This document shows, one piece after another, positions 11,301 through 19,611 of a stretch of DNA of 64,000 nucleotides. This stretch comes from Ensifer aridi (lineage in GTDB: Bacteria; Pseudomonadota; Alphaproteobacteria; Rhizobiales; Rhizobiaceae), in contig NZ_LUAV01000020.1 of the NCBI RefSeq assembly GCF_002078505.1, forward strand, positions 1 to 64,000, written 5' to 3'. A model generated the notes under the pieces. It saw only the letters and a list, made by a program, of their open reading frames with translations, did no database searches and was not told the DNA's origin. The position numbers were made by a program, and so were the translations under genes. The number at the start of each line of letters is the position of its first letter. Positions within the stretch are counted from its first letter, which is position 1.

Positions 11301-11903
11301 GCGACTGGACTTCGCTTCTCCAGTTCCTTCGCGCTTTCCACCAGTAGGGCCAGCGGCGGGAGGCGCGGCGACTTCGCTCTTTCCACGACGCTCGCTCTCG
11401 GACGCAAGAGCGAGCCGTTCGTGCTGCGCGTCTGGATCTTCGTAGGCGGCGGCTGGCTGGAGACGAGGGCGAGGTATTTCCCCGCCTCTGGCAAACTGTC
11501 CACCGCCGTATCGATCGGGCTGACGGCAGGCCTCGGGCTCGACTTCGCCTTCGGCCCCTGCCGCGGCTTCGTCTTCGCCATGTTCGGCGCCTACGCCGAA
11601 TTCGAAAGCGGCGGCCCCGGCGGCGCGAACTTCTCGATCGCTGTTATCTTCCTGCTGCGCGGCGGCATCGTCATCCTAGGGCGGTTCAACATTGGCCTGT
11701 CGCTGCTGATGGAGTTGGTCTACCGCGACGACGGCACGATGATCGGCCGCGGTACCATCGAGGTCAGCTTCAAGATCTGCTGGTGCTGCGAGATTAAGGT
11801 GCGCCAGGGCGTCACCTATCACCTCAGAAAGTCGTCCGGTGGTAAGTCGGCGCCTGCGGCTGCAGCGCCGCCTAGGCCCCACTACCTTGACAGCTTCGCT
11901 TGA
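5343..11903 (+). CDS. giant uncharacterised protein (about 2186 aa)
   Basis: The start is the ATG at 5343, chosen because GGAAGGGGG precedes it; the same frame is open back to 5121 but that extension is Arg-rich and implausible. There is no signal peptide. Three broad parts can be seen. Residues 1 to about 1200 are mostly beta-rich with many charged turns. Residues about 1205-1705 form an alanine-rich, almost purely helical stretch with heptad-like spacing, probably a long coiled coil. Residues about 1850-2186 are beta-rich with hydrophobic Gly-rich strands and a cysteine cluster (CWCC) close to the end. I find no catalytic motif and no family that I recognise. The next giant gene starts 12 bp after the stop, so the two are surely co-expressed. 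The size and the beta/coiled-coil/beta plan suggest a structural or surface assembly component; that is inference. Confidence 0.75.
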   Translation: MPGAINLLAFRLYQISNGKKRLALKAGLDSDGNYVVSDPTASMAFDYVELFDGSADRLRLSLRVLDGTFHRLAGSKLSLSVRLPIPLARYADKSRRVIVNFKLTLSAGKDLFAKDGTLGVELAYVESYAPAAPGNQNNLSGRFSLNVLSNPPKHYHFERHLFATNAAIAIDKNNFPLPPRVLRDLTGLVIKDIVAINPNPNLPSFPNPRSIQLRPVGIRRADRGSTACGFLAFGARIRVGPAAAEAAGTARLILDEPDRDVDTVIRVERDIDFDLIPDAFHQPDLGAGEAEATNSYFCYLRVGPLPPQIFETVWNRRIAPPYLGALRTISDAADLSFVPLLTNVSPIAPGGGDFEALFDVVQPDVATSEKIADIVVAAIRPVGQSATFLADATFPGLLTHEGKPVVRRVRVTVEKKSMAETFEWFDAPPLRSSTGEISVTIEAEGSGAAGSGGRMRIGALDLDVPASRQDDAGQLRIHYAITFEPVDPAAVDRNDPKGRAGRARLPRRGEALPRIRARIERFDLHDVRPGAQDPVPDAGLAFDAVVEDLLHADVSPGDPGDERVARERRIARDLARDVSAVIVDGGRDPAPDGTPFFLRGEEITAPNRNRRVALTLHRARMPQAKKGTAPRPRKRTIVLDPEPFAVSMIDVPTFGVDGEAAQEYDGEIANWELSEAGGAKWEILGITDGFDLYFPPQATGEAFEKGKPWTTISPAGAAAVAIDFRLSTVSRLALQASYYRQRYAEAPWNVRRVLGFAGDRAPGASIKKARFEYLYGLAGRITAPGLRLAELGSRIGGIRDPLPARPRGITRTMPEPEPGKTASPQPLVEAELYDRFRDLSASFSKAYGTRIAHFEAYREGSDNPLAIEEKVAFELRADAALDDEPWNPASPSAGFRGGATRGFESEQIYNEVVRNRTSTRGQIVKPGFSALGGSGFVRAFFADGKTRIVSDTSFGRTHTYAVERIGRIGVFWNIAKHVIVYERTVLPHDQFLGQQDGQHFGRPLGRKAKEYIDIIEPERAYPEKGAAPRSPGFVEACLFRTRRIPVDGRWGRDIEDGWIVPLWRKDADKDLYPKPDVRLQLAAAHADAAAVTPSRFSDPGQLVFYTSTRLGEGDDPNAWAPREDIDFVNVPPPLPVGQPVIDAADPDGKATDEVVVDPLLARCTFDLDAAGAAVNLVNGRTQAEPIGAVLDNVTMMRARASGKDGGAAGQALALRQELERILAEARRLESVLDGSLATARAALASLPRLATKSGDEIEAALNAEVDRLGEIKTVIHREAAAARTMIAAAAARARGIMQAAKPGWTDAPEIAKERLWKEVDAVLFARADTLSKTISEVVAGLQTLPSEVNAGIANILARRIEEALAPVRATIVGGVGRVSESLSRLEGALGDVRAGMGAALRKLQAEAEELDGRLQDAKANKDLRSLINQYEAFHGGVLTTIDALATNARRQLPLSIKKAVVFPKADGTLMALDGFLTGLRAALVSLHDEVLATIQTTGLDAAEALEPIQEAMRGAIAAVTKAGTDLGTLAGLGQGVIRDSAAALAAFTNDLDAFLGQIMFEIHDICATAADPIEVIRDKVVEKLDLVAVRANELKGNVRETVDGLKGAVGGLLDEVGNTVAEAETAIENHIALAQNQAAATIDALESALVRAIDDGIAVLRNKAGDLAQIVKDAAAKLKGGADAIVDGLRNAVPPAVADDIRVLEEGYRRLSGAPTFQNPGETLALVRAAGTSPMLPNLKFNRERIAYFFDDARDAIRTSPVVALMNRLDDDLKALGIRVPTDEILERLVPKGMENFDFGKLFPDLGGLKLDGLFKNLRMPPSLNDKVKLTHGFDKASLTAWAKAEAAAAFPDRSEIFDAGPLKLSMVQGRFDALADLAATPDGVTKKTTRAEITGDWELAFSGRPLVTLERTRVLFEDGRGLDVDIDPRRVRLDRSIRFLSDLIKSYGESDSGFFLEMLEEEGLPAGIAARIDLPLPPLSFGAFSATGLRFSSSFALSTSRASGGRRGDFALSTTLALGRKSEPFVLRVWIFVGGGWLETRARYFPASGKLSTAVSIGLTAGLGLDFAFGPCRGFVFAMFGAYAEFESGGPGGANFSIAVIFLLRGGIVILGRFNIGLSLLMELVYRDDGTMIGRGTIEVSFKICWCCEIKVRQGVTYHLRKSSGGKSAPAAAAPPRPHYLDSFA

Positions 11904-11915
11904 AAAGGGACGATT

Positions 11916-14900
11916 ATGAAATTCGTTCTCCTTTGTGATCTCGTCCGTGCCCCCGCCTCGGTGAACCCGGTCGTCGGTATGCGCCTTTCCGGCGCGGCGC
12001 TGCGCCCGGATCCCGGCGAGCCGGAGGACGCCGTCCTGGCGGCAGCGCGCATCCTGTTCGACGATGTCGACGGGGACGCGCTTCCGGCTCCGGACGACGC
12101 CAGCTTTTCGACCTATCTCGACCGCCTGGCAAGGGGGGCCGGTCCCCTCTTTCCCTGGATTGGCGGGGAGTTGCAGTTCGCGGCCCTTTGGGCGTCGGTC
12201 GATCCGGGCGCGGATGCGGACCCAACCATCGATCCGCTGGGGATCACGACGAGCCATATCGCACTGCCGGATGGCACCGTCGGTGGCGTCGATTTCGAGA
12301 TGACGGACAGCGTGCTCGGGTCGCTGCGCCATGCGGCGCTGGCCGACCTCGTCTCCGATCGGCCAGGCCGCACAAACAATTTCACGGAACTCCGGCCGTT
12401 CATCCTCGGCGGCCTCGACGACGGCAACAGCAAGACGCCGATTGACGAAGTGGCGGGCGATACCGTCACCTTCCGCTATGAAACGTTCATGGCGGGCCTT
12501 GCCTCGATGCCGGCGCCCATCCCGCACGGCCGCCTCAACCTCGTCCGCTTCTGTAAACTCACGGCGGTGAAACCGACGCCGTCCCAACCGACCGACGAGC
12601 ATGTGCTGATGGTGGTCGCGCCGCGGCTGACGCTCCGCGACGGTACGGCGCTCGCGCCGGATCTCGCTGCGACGACCTGGACGCGGTTGGAATCGTCCTT
12701 TGTCGCCACAGTTCCCTATCCCGGTGGTTTCGGCGGCCATCCCGTCGAGGCCATTTGTCGGGCGATCGACCTCACCGCACCGCCTTCGAGCACCAACAGC
12801 TTCATCAACCTTGACACGCTTTGGGTGCGGCGCAAACACACGGCAGAGCCGGACGACCCGCGCACGGGGATTGGTTTCGACGACTGGCTGGGACGGCTGC
12901 CTGCACGCACTAGCGAGGTGTTCGACCTGCCGCAGCGTCTGCTCGACGCCCTGCAGAACGACATCAAGGCACCCGGCGCTCCCCTTACTTCGGCGATTGC
13001 CGCAGGCGATCGAAAAGACGGTGCCGGCCGGCTGACACGAGCCGTGCTGGTGGCGCTGCGGGACATCGTCGGTCCGGGCGTCGTCGTGCGCGACGACGGA
13101 ACACACGTCGAAGGACCGAACGGCGCGCCGGCCCATCGCGCGCTCGTCGAGCAGGTGAACGGCGCCGTGCGTGGTACGCCGCTGGACGGCGCTCAGACAG
13201 AACGCCTTGTTGCCGCCATCGAAGCCGGCGACAAGGCGTTCCGGGATGCCTTCCGCCCCGGCGGGACAGGCGCAGAAGATCGGCTTGCCGAATGGTACGG
13301 CGTCCTTGCCGGCGCAATCGGCCCCTCTCTCGGCCTGCCCGACAGTGGCGCGGAATTCGCGCCGGCCATCGCCCATGCGGTCGCGGGCATGCCCGGTCTT
13401 GCCGCTGCCTACGATCCCACCATGCTGCGTCGTGTCGTCGATGCGGCCGTCGGCCCGGCCGGCGCGGCAGGGATCCAGGTGGCGAACTGGCACCGGGCAA
13501 TCGCGGGCGATCCGGACTTCGGGCCTTGGCTGTCGGCCGCAACCGACGCATTCCTGTGGCTTTCCGAGCACGGGTTCGACCCGGTCGGGCGGCTGAGAAA
13601 GGCGAACATTGACCTGCCATGGATCCACAAAGAGGGGATATGGCGGAGGGTGGCGTCGGGCCCGACCCGCGACATCGACTTCTTGCGTGGCACCGAAACG
13701 GAAAAGGGGAGCATTCGCGACGCGATCTCGGCGTATGTGCTCGGAACCCTGTGCGAAGCAAGCGGGATCCCCGCCGCACTAGAGGACGCGTATGCGGCGA
13801 ACTACGGCAGGGTCGGAAATCTGCCGGCAGGCGCCCGTCTGGCCGTTGCCGAGGCGATCGACGTCGTGGTCAAGACGCGGGTGAAAAGCTCGTTCACTGA
13901 CCCCGACCGGGACCCGGACGGCCAGACGCTGTTGACGGGCCCGCTGGTGGCGGACGCGCATCCCGTCGCTCTTCAGATCGACCGTCTCGTCATCAGCCAG
14001 TCATCAGGGTGGGACTTCAACGAGGATCTGGCTGGATACGGCATGCTGATGCGGCGGTCCGATCGGGCGGCGGAGTCTTGGTGCTGCCTGACGGCGTCCT
14101 TCGCCGAAATCGACCCTGACGCACTTCTCACCGGCACGCCGAGCGCGGTCGAATTCAAGGCCGCGCCGCGCACGGTGCTCGGTGCGGTGCCCGTCGGCTA
14201 TGTCGGCAACGCGCCACAGGGGGTGATCAGCTACGACAACCGGCCGGTAATCGGCGATGGCCAGGATGACGCCATGACCGACCCCCAAGAAGCCCCCCCG
14301 CCCGACCCACGTATCCTGCGCCTCCTCCAGCCGGTTACGCAGGAGCGGCCGCCCGCGGAAACGCTGCTGCCGTTCCTCGCCTATGGCGCCACCTACGAGA
14401 TCGCCCCGTTCGGCATCTCCAATCAGGGGGCGCTGCCGGAAGCGATCCGCCGCAACGACTACCCCGCCCTGCTCGATCCGGGAAAGCTAACCCCGGGGCA
14501 CTTCGCTCCCGGCGCCGATATCTTGCGCCGCTTCACCTATCTGCGCTGCACCGGCGTCGGGGCGCTGCGCGTCGAGGCAATCCCGCTGCCCGACGGCAGG
14601 AGCTATCACCCGATGACGCCGGGCAAGGAGACGAAGCCGCTCGCGGAGGAAATCCTCGTTCCGCCCGAGGCTGTGGAGCCATGGCGGCCCGCTCCGTCGC
14701 CGCCGGCGCTCAGGCCGCTGAAACTCAAGACGGCGCTCTTGCTGGCCGACGAAAATGGTGGGGAGCTCAACGACGGCTGCAGCACGCTGCGGCTTCGCAT
14801 AAGTCCGCCCGTCACACCGATCGAGGATTTCGATCGCTGGCTCGCCTTTGACGAGTCGCTCAAGACAGATGTTTCGGAGCGGCAGGCACTTCGTGAGTTT

Positions 14901-17696
14901 CGCAAGAAGCTGCGCGACCGGCAGGCGGACCTCACGCTCGAACAGAACGCTTGCGCGGCGCGGCTTCGCGAAGCCTCAGGGGCCGAGGCCGAGGCCTTGG
15001 CGGCGCGAATCCGGACGATAGAGGATTTGCTCGTGATCCAGGACCCGGCCGTCGATGCCCTCGCCGTCTCGGTCCGGCGCGTTCGCCGCGACGGCGCGTT
15101 GGCGTCGGAGGCGACAGCGTCTTTCGATCCGTTCTTCCTTCCGTGGGAGTGGACTTGGAACTCCTCCGTGGCCGCCGAGGACCCCTTCGCCAGCCGTCCG
15201 CCGATCGAACTCGTCTGCAAGATCGGTCCGAAGAGCGCGCCGATCTTCGACAAGACCGGCAGAACCGTGACGCTTGCCGCGGGAGACATCGTAGTCGTCC
15301 AGGTTTTCGCAGCGGTACTCAGGAAAAAATTCAGCGATCCAGTGTGGCCCGGCGGCATCCGTCGCTTCGACAAGGCAGTGCGGGAGGCGTCGGTCGGAAA
15401 CATTGCCGAAGCCGACTTGCCTGTCGATGAGCATGGCAACGGCTACCGGTTGTTCAGCCTGCATGCGTTCACCCTCGAAGCCGCTTCGCCGGCCATGCCC
15501 TCGGAGCAGGAACTCGCGGCCGCCATCACCAGCCATGTCGTCGGAACGATGCCGGCCGAAGACGAGCACGAGGGCGACGTCCGGCTTGACTTCACGCGAC
15601 GGCCCGGTCTTGCGATGGACGCGGTGGGATCGATCACGGTAGGGACGCAGGCCTGGCGATGGACGGGCCGCCCACTGCCGCCCTTCCCGTTCAAGAAGCA
15701 CGACGAGTTCAACCATTTTCCGACGCATGACCCGGGTGATCCGCACGATCGCGATCCGACCAAGCGGATTCCGCCGCCTTCGCCTTCCGACTACCCGTTA
15801 CTGTGGGACGTGGCAGGCTTTGCCGAGCGGCTGGACGAGACGCTTGGCGACCCGACCGTCGCCATCGCGATCAGCGAGAAGCGCGACGAGGCCGGCGACA
15901 TGATTGTCCTGCCCGTACGCATCGCACTTAATTCGCCGAGGCGCAAGGAGACCGCGCGCTACCTGCGGTTCCAGGCGACGGCCCGGTCACGCTACGCGGC
16001 GGCCTACGCGCTCGCAGGAAAGGCGCTTCCATCCGTTGTCCCGGCGAGCTGGGAGAATGCCACCGGACAGTGGAAAACCCGCTGGCACCGGGTGCTACGG
16101 CCGGCATCGGATCCGGCCGACGTTCCGAAGCCGAGCATAAGGGCGGTACTGCCACTGACGCGCGCGCTGCGGGAGCGCGAGGCGCTTTCGGCAGTGTCCG
16201 GCGTCCTCGCGATCGCCGACGGGGCCTGGTTCGAGCACGCGGGGCTTGCCGACTGGATGATCGGCGGCGCCGAGATCGCGTACCGACGCAAGATTCATGA
16301 TCCCGGCACCGGGAGTGCGGGTCCGGCGCGGGCGGTCGAGTTCGGGCCAGATCCGCTGGTGAGGACCTACGGGCTCGCAAACCACACGGCGTTTCAGAAG
16401 CGCTCGCCGGAGAACGTTGAACAGCTGCGTGGGGTCGCGCCGCTTTCGATCGCCGGGCCGCTCGGCCATGGCTTCGACACTGGAACGGCGACCGGCCTCT
16501 TCCTTAACAGCTCCTTTGTCGTCCGCCCGCCTGCTTTCGCCGAGCACGATCCCGACGCCTGGTGGATGGGCAAGCTGGCCTTCCGCCGCCTGGTGCTCGC
16601 CGAAGCGATGGACGACTACTGGAACAGCGTAGCCGCCTCTGTCAGCTCCACTGTCGGGCAAGTCTCGCTCACGCAGCATGCAATCGCGGCCACCGCGGAG
16701 ACGGCGACCGCCACGATCACGGTCGAAGCGCGGCTGGAGGGGATCGACGACCCGGTATCGCTGAAGGTCGAGGCCGAGCGGGCCAACGGTGTATGGACGC
16801 TTTTGTTCGACGGGGCGCAGAACGAGCCAGTCGCGTTGAGATCAACCGCCTTCGATCTGCGCATGATTGCGGTGCGCCAGAGGTCTATCGTCGATCCGGC
16901 TGCGACTGCCGTGCTGCATTATGCCTGGTTTGACGTCCTGCTGCTCGTCCGCGAAGGCGAGGGCCACTGGTTTCTGGCCTGGCAAACGCGGTGGTTCGAT
17001 GCGCCGTCGGTCGCCGACACAGCGGAGAACGAACTAAAGGTCAGCATGCAGATCACGCCAAGCGGTGCTGCAATTGGCCCGCTCCTTGCCAGTAGGGCCG
17101 TTCAAGTTTCCGAGCCGACCGAGGGTCGCTGGGCGCAATTTCTGCCAAACATGGATGTCCTCGGACGTCTTAGCAAAATCCCGGTCGGCAGTCTGGACCT
17201 CCGGTTCGACGAGAAAACGCCCGGACGCCTGTTGCTTGCCGCCGGAAAGGGATGGCTTTCCACCAATGGTCTCCTGACCGAGAGATCGGCCGGCAAGGAG
17301 AACCAGCGGCTCTTCAGCCTCCTTCTGCTGACGGCCGGAATCTCGAGCGTGTCGGGCGGTGAGGACGAGATCTTCGTTGGCCTGTACCATTCGCCGGATG
17401 GTCACGACGCCGGTCTAAGCGCAGTACCGCTGGAACCGTTCGAGACGGGTTTTTTGCCGGTCTTGCCCTTATCTGGTCCGCTGATCGGGCGGATCCTGAC
17501 GGTTCGCGCCAGCAATCCGTTAGTAAGAGAGGAGACGATCGCGCTATGGCGCAGCGATCCCTGGCAGCAGTTCTTTCCCCGCGAGCAAGGCGACTCGACC
17601 GACCCCGGCGAGGTGTTCGGGGCGCAGAAGGCGACGAACGCCGATCTGCAGATCATCGAGATCTATGCGCCGATCCGATTGCAAGGCAGGAGCTGA
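11916..17696 (+). CDS. second giant uncharacterised protein (1926 aa)
   Basis: This gene starts 12 bp after the previous giant gene, with AAGGGACG in the gap as ribosome-binding site. The 1926-residue product lacks a signal peptide and clear transmembrane helices. It appears globular throughout, mixed alpha/beta. A short coiled coil lies around residues 985-1035 (RQALREFRKKLRDRQADL and following), and a His/Asp/Pro-rich linker around 1265-1295 splits the protein into a larger N-terminal and smaller C-terminal half. I see no nuclease, protease, ATPase or glycosidase motif. Codon use and high GC match the first giant gene, so the pair probably moved as a unit. No long coding frame is disrupted, which argues that both are under selection. 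Function unknown. Confidence 0.75.
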   Translation: MKFVLLCDLVRAPASVNPVVGMRLSGAALRPDPGEPEDAVLAAARILFDDVDGDALPAPDDASFSTYLDRLARGAGPLFPWIGGELQFAALWASVDPGADADPTIDPLGITTSHIALPDGTVGGVDFEMTDSVLGSLRHAALADLVSDRPGRTNNFTELRPFILGGLDDGNSKTPIDEVAGDTVTFRYETFMAGLASMPAPIPHGRLNLVRFCKLTAVKPTPSQPTDEHVLMVVAPRLTLRDGTALAPDLAATTWTRLESSFVATVPYPGGFGGHPVEAICRAIDLTAPPSSTNSFINLDTLWVRRKHTAEPDDPRTGIGFDDWLGRLPARTSEVFDLPQRLLDALQNDIKAPGAPLTSAIAAGDRKDGAGRLTRAVLVALRDIVGPGVVVRDDGTHVEGPNGAPAHRALVEQVNGAVRGTPLDGAQTERLVAAIEAGDKAFRDAFRPGGTGAEDRLAEWYGVLAGAIGPSLGLPDSGAEFAPAIAHAVAGMPGLAAAYDPTMLRRVVDAAVGPAGAAGIQVANWHRAIAGDPDFGPWLSAATDAFLWLSEHGFDPVGRLRKANIDLPWIHKEGIWRRVASGPTRDIDFLRGTETEKGSIRDAISAYVLGTLCEASGIPAALEDAYAANYGRVGNLPAGARLAVAEAIDVVVKTRVKSSFTDPDRDPDGQTLLTGPLVADAHPVALQIDRLVISQSSGWDFNEDLAGYGMLMRRSDRAAESWCCLTASFAEIDPDALLTGTPSAVEFKAAPRTVLGAVPVGYVGNAPQGVISYDNRPVIGDGQDDAMTDPQEAPPPDPRILRLLQPVTQERPPAETLLPFLAYGATYEIAPFGISNQGALPEAIRRNDYPALLDPGKLTPGHFAPGADILRRFTYLRCTGVGALRVEAIPLPDGRSYHPMTPGKETKPLAEEILVPPEAVEPWRPAPSPPALRPLKLKTALLLADENGGELNDGCSTLRLRISPPVTPIEDFDRWLAFDESLKTDVSERQALREFRKKLRDRQADLTLEQNACAARLREASGAEAEALAARIRTIEDLLVIQDPAVDALAVSVRRVRRDGALASEATASFDPFFLPWEWTWNSSVAAEDPFASRPPIELVCKIGPKSAPIFDKTGRTVTLAAGDIVVVQVFAAVLRKKFSDPVWPGGIRRFDKAVREASVGNIAEADLPVDEHGNGYRLFSLHAFTLEAASPAMPSEQELAAAITSHVVGTMPAEDEHEGDVRLDFTRRPGLAMDAVGSITVGTQAWRWTGRPLPPFPFKKHDEFNHFPTHDPGDPHDRDPTKRIPPPSPSDYPLLWDVAGFAERLDETLGDPTVAIAISEKRDEAGDMIVLPVRIALNSPRRKETARYLRFQATARSRYAAAYALAGKALPSVVPASWENATGQWKTRWHRVLRPASDPADVPKPSIRAVLPLTRALREREALSAVSGVLAIADGAWFEHAGLADWMIGGAEIAYRRKIHDPGTGSAGPARAVEFGPDPLVRTYGLANHTAFQKRSPENVEQLRGVAPLSIAGPLGHGFDTGTATGLFLNSSFVVRPPAFAEHDPDAWWMGKLAFRRLVLAEAMDDYWNSVAASVSSTVGQVSLTQHAIAATAETATATITVEARLEGIDDPVSLKVEAERANGVWTLLFDGAQNEPVALRSTAFDLRMIAVRQRSIVDPAATAVLHYAWFDVLLLVREGEGHWFLAWQTRWFDAPSVADTAENELKVSMQITPSGAAIGPLLASRAVQVSEPTEGRWAQFLPNMDVLGRLSKIPVGSLDLRFDEKTPGRLLLAAGKGWLSTNGLLTERSAGKENQRLFSLLLLTAGISSVSGGEDEIFVGLYHSPDGHDAGLSAVPLEPFETGFLPVLPLSGPLIGRILTVRASNPLVREETIALWRSDPWQQFFPREQGDSTDPGEVFGAQKATNADLQIIEIYAPIRLQGRS

Positions 17697-18031
17697 TCCT
17701 GGGCCGGAGCGGGTCAGAGGAGTTGTCCACGCCGCCAAGTAGCGTCGCGCCAGCGCGCCAAGAGATGCATTGTGCAGAATAGCACAAGTGGTATATTTCT
17801 AATTTACGGTGTTCTTATGTAAATGACGCAGACGTCAAGTTCTTTGCATTTAACTGGCGTACAACGATACGACGATCTAGAGCCAATCAAGCCTTCCATT
17901 TGTCGAAGACTAGGCCACCGTTTATGTTTGTCCGATCTCTTGAGAGCTTCGCAGTTTTGATGGCTCGCTCAGCGCCTGAATCACGGCTGCGCTAGCTACG
18001 GGAAGCGCCTTGCGACATGAGAGGATTCGCG
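17697..18031. other. AT-rich intergenic stretch
   Basis: No gene is supported. The composition drops sharply in GC after the giant gene, marking the junction to the AT-richer block at 18-19.5 kb. A GAGAGGA Shine-Dalgarno at about 18020 serves the next gene. Confidence 0.4.
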
Positions 18032-18760
18032 ATGTCTGAAGGTATGCCATTACCGTGGCCATTTCCTTGGAACCTGCCGGGACGTGCCTGGGCTACGGCT
18101 GCAGAAATTCGTTCGAAAGCCTTATCCACCTTCCCGGACAAGGCAACGTCGGCAGAGGCGGAGCCTACTGCATTCATCGAAGAGGTCCATTTAGCCGCAA
18201 CGGAAGCCTACAAAAACTTCGGGGTTGATCTGCCTGAAGTTAAGAGTTCCGAGTTATATTTGATTGAAGGTATCGCAAAAGTCTCGATCCCCGAAACTGT
18301 CGCTAACCCGTGTGTGCGAACGGGGCTCGCGGTTATATATCCGCCCGAATTCTTGTTCGTGTTGGACGCGGGTCTCGACTGTCTTATTGGCGGTACGGTT
18401 ACTTGGCAACAGAACGGATTGGGCGATCCCGGCTTTCCCGAGAAGAATGAGATCCTTCTTCGAAGTGTTCAAACACGTCGGGAAAGAGATCTGGTCTTTC
18501 CGAAGATTGCTGGAAGCTTAATTATTGGAATAGAACCGGGTTCCAACGAAGCCGAGATAGAACGAGAGCTGGCGTCTGCTGGGCTCAGGGATATTGCCAT
18601 GCAAGAATTCATGGTCACGGCAAGCTGTACGCCGTTTGTCGAGCCGCAGATCTGCAAGAGGCTCGAGACTGAACTTCCCTTCGTCAAATATGCGGAGCCG
18701 AACGGAGTAATAAGACTCATCGATTTCAGCCCTGGATGGGCTGCAAAACGTCTCCTTTAG
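18032..18760 (+). CDS. protein with subtilisin-propeptide-like C terminus
   Basis: The ATG at 18032 is preceded by GAGAGGA at good spacing; an in-frame ATG at 18017 is the alternative. The product is 242 residues. The N-terminal 30 residues are Pro/Trp-rich. Residues about 160-238 follow the pattern of S8 peptidase prodomains of the fervidolysin or I9 kind: a strand (SLIIGIEPG), a helix starting SNEAEIERELASAG, a helix rich in acidic residues, and the characteristic ending FVKYAEPNGVIRLID. No protease domain follows, so this would be a free-standing propeptide or inhibitor. The S8 protease at 41373-44003 carries its own propeptide, so the target is unclear. It lies downstream of the giant genes, in an AT-richer block. 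The fold call is moderate; the inhibitor role is inference. Confidence 0.5.
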   Translation: MSEGMPLPWPFPWNLPGRAWATAAEIRSKALSTFPDKATSAEAEPTAFIEEVHLAATEAYKNFGVDLPEVKSSELYLIEGIAKVSIPETVANPCVRTGLAVIYPPEFLFVLDAGLDCLIGGTVTWQQNGLGDPGFPEKNEILLRSVQTRRERDLVFPKIAGSLIIGIEPGSNEAEIERELASAGLRDIAMQEFMVTASCTPFVEPQICKRLETELPFVKYAEPNGVIRLIDFSPGWAAKRLL

Positions 18761-18817
18761 ACCTTACCGGGCGTTTTGTCCTTGTCTTAAACACGTTCGA
18801 ACAAGGAGTACAAAGAA

Positions 18818-19024
18818 TTGCATGCTGCGGAAGTATATGAAGGCATTGGAACATCACTTGAAGAAGCGATTCGCACTGCGCACTCTCAGATCAAAATTCG
18901 ACCAGGGAGAGATTTCACAACTTCCCGAGTCATTGACTGGGGTATGCAATTCGGCGGACTTACGGAGGAAACCGTATACTACGTAAAAGTAATCGAGGAC
19001 GAGACCGCACCGTTCAAGGCTTAA
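18818..19024 (+). CDS. 68-residue dodecin-like small protein
   Basis: The TTG start at 18818 has AAGGAG 9 bp upstream. The 68-residue product has the order strand, helix (GTSLEEAIRTAHSQI), strand, strand. This order and the GTS-x-EEAI motif at the start of the helix recall dodecins, small flavin-binding dodecamers. The aromatic flavin-stacking residue is not clearly placed (a Trp occurs at about position 44). It follows the propeptide-like gene by 57 bp and may share its transcript. The family call is weak. Confidence 0.4.
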   Translation: MHAAEVYEGIGTSLEEAIRTAHSQIKIRPGRDFTTSRVIDWGMQFGGLTEETVYYVKVIEDETAPFKA

Positions 19025-19046
19025 GTCGGTGAAGATCTGAGTGGCT

Positions 19047-19065
19047 CCGGCAGTAGCGCTGCCGG
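19047..19065 (+). terminator. perfect hairpin after the small gene
   Basis: CCGGCAG and CTGCCGG form a perfect 7-bp stem with a 5-nt loop, 23 bp after the stop of the small protein gene. No U-tract follows, so it would be a weak intrinsic terminator or a transcript-end stabiliser. Confidence 0.35.
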
Positions 19066-19218
19066 CGGTCTCGTGAGTGGCGACTCGGCGAAATCGTAGA
19101 CTATAGGCGCGGGAATTCATCGCTAGGAGATGATGCTTGCTTCTATCGATCTCGCGAGCAGGCCTGAATTGGCGGAAGGTTCCTGTCAATGCTGCACGGA
19201 TCAAGAGGAGGGGGAAAC

Positions 19219-19530
19219 ATGGGTAAGTTTAAGGGTGTTGTATACGATATCGACTATCTTGGTCGTCTCGGTGATACCCAGGTACTAATAAGCTCCTTCA
19301 CTCACCAAGGGGCATTTTTTGCGAATGAGAGCCAGCTACTCATTCCTTTGGCGGCGGCTTTGGTAGCGCGCCGGATCGTCGAGATCGAATATGAAGGGGA
19401 CGACACAAAGCGTATCCTTGCAGTCGCTATCACGCCGCATACAAGTCCGATGCCCGAAGGTAAAATCAGTGCTGAAATTGAGACCGACACGGCGGGGCTG
19501 CCCACTCGGGCGAAAATACATTTCGAGTGA
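19219..19530 (+). CDS. hypothetical 103-residue protein
   Basis: The ATG at 19219 has a strong AGAGGAGGGGG ribosome-binding site. The 103-residue product alternates strands and turns and is likely an all-beta or alpha/beta single domain. It has no signal peptide, cysteines or recognisable motif. The gene is AT-rich, like its left neighbours. The ISL3 element begins 82 bp downstream, so anything that originally followed may have been separated from it. Function unknown. Confidence 0.6.
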   Translation: MGKFKGVVYDIDYLGRLGDTQVLISSFTHQGAFFANESQLLIPLAAALVARRIVEIEYEGDDTKRILAVAITPHTSPMPEGKISAEIETDTAGLPTRAKIHFE

Positions 19531-19611
19531 CACTCTTGCTCCGGATCACTTCCTCCGGATGCGCTTTATCCATCGGCGCGTCCCTTGATTGATGTCGCTT
19601 GGCAGTTAAAT

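Noticed and set aside
11676..13628. 650-codon open frame on the minus strand across the giant-gene junction
   Set aside because: It is an antisense shadow of the high-GC giant genes; composition is Arg/Gly-rich and no domain is visible.
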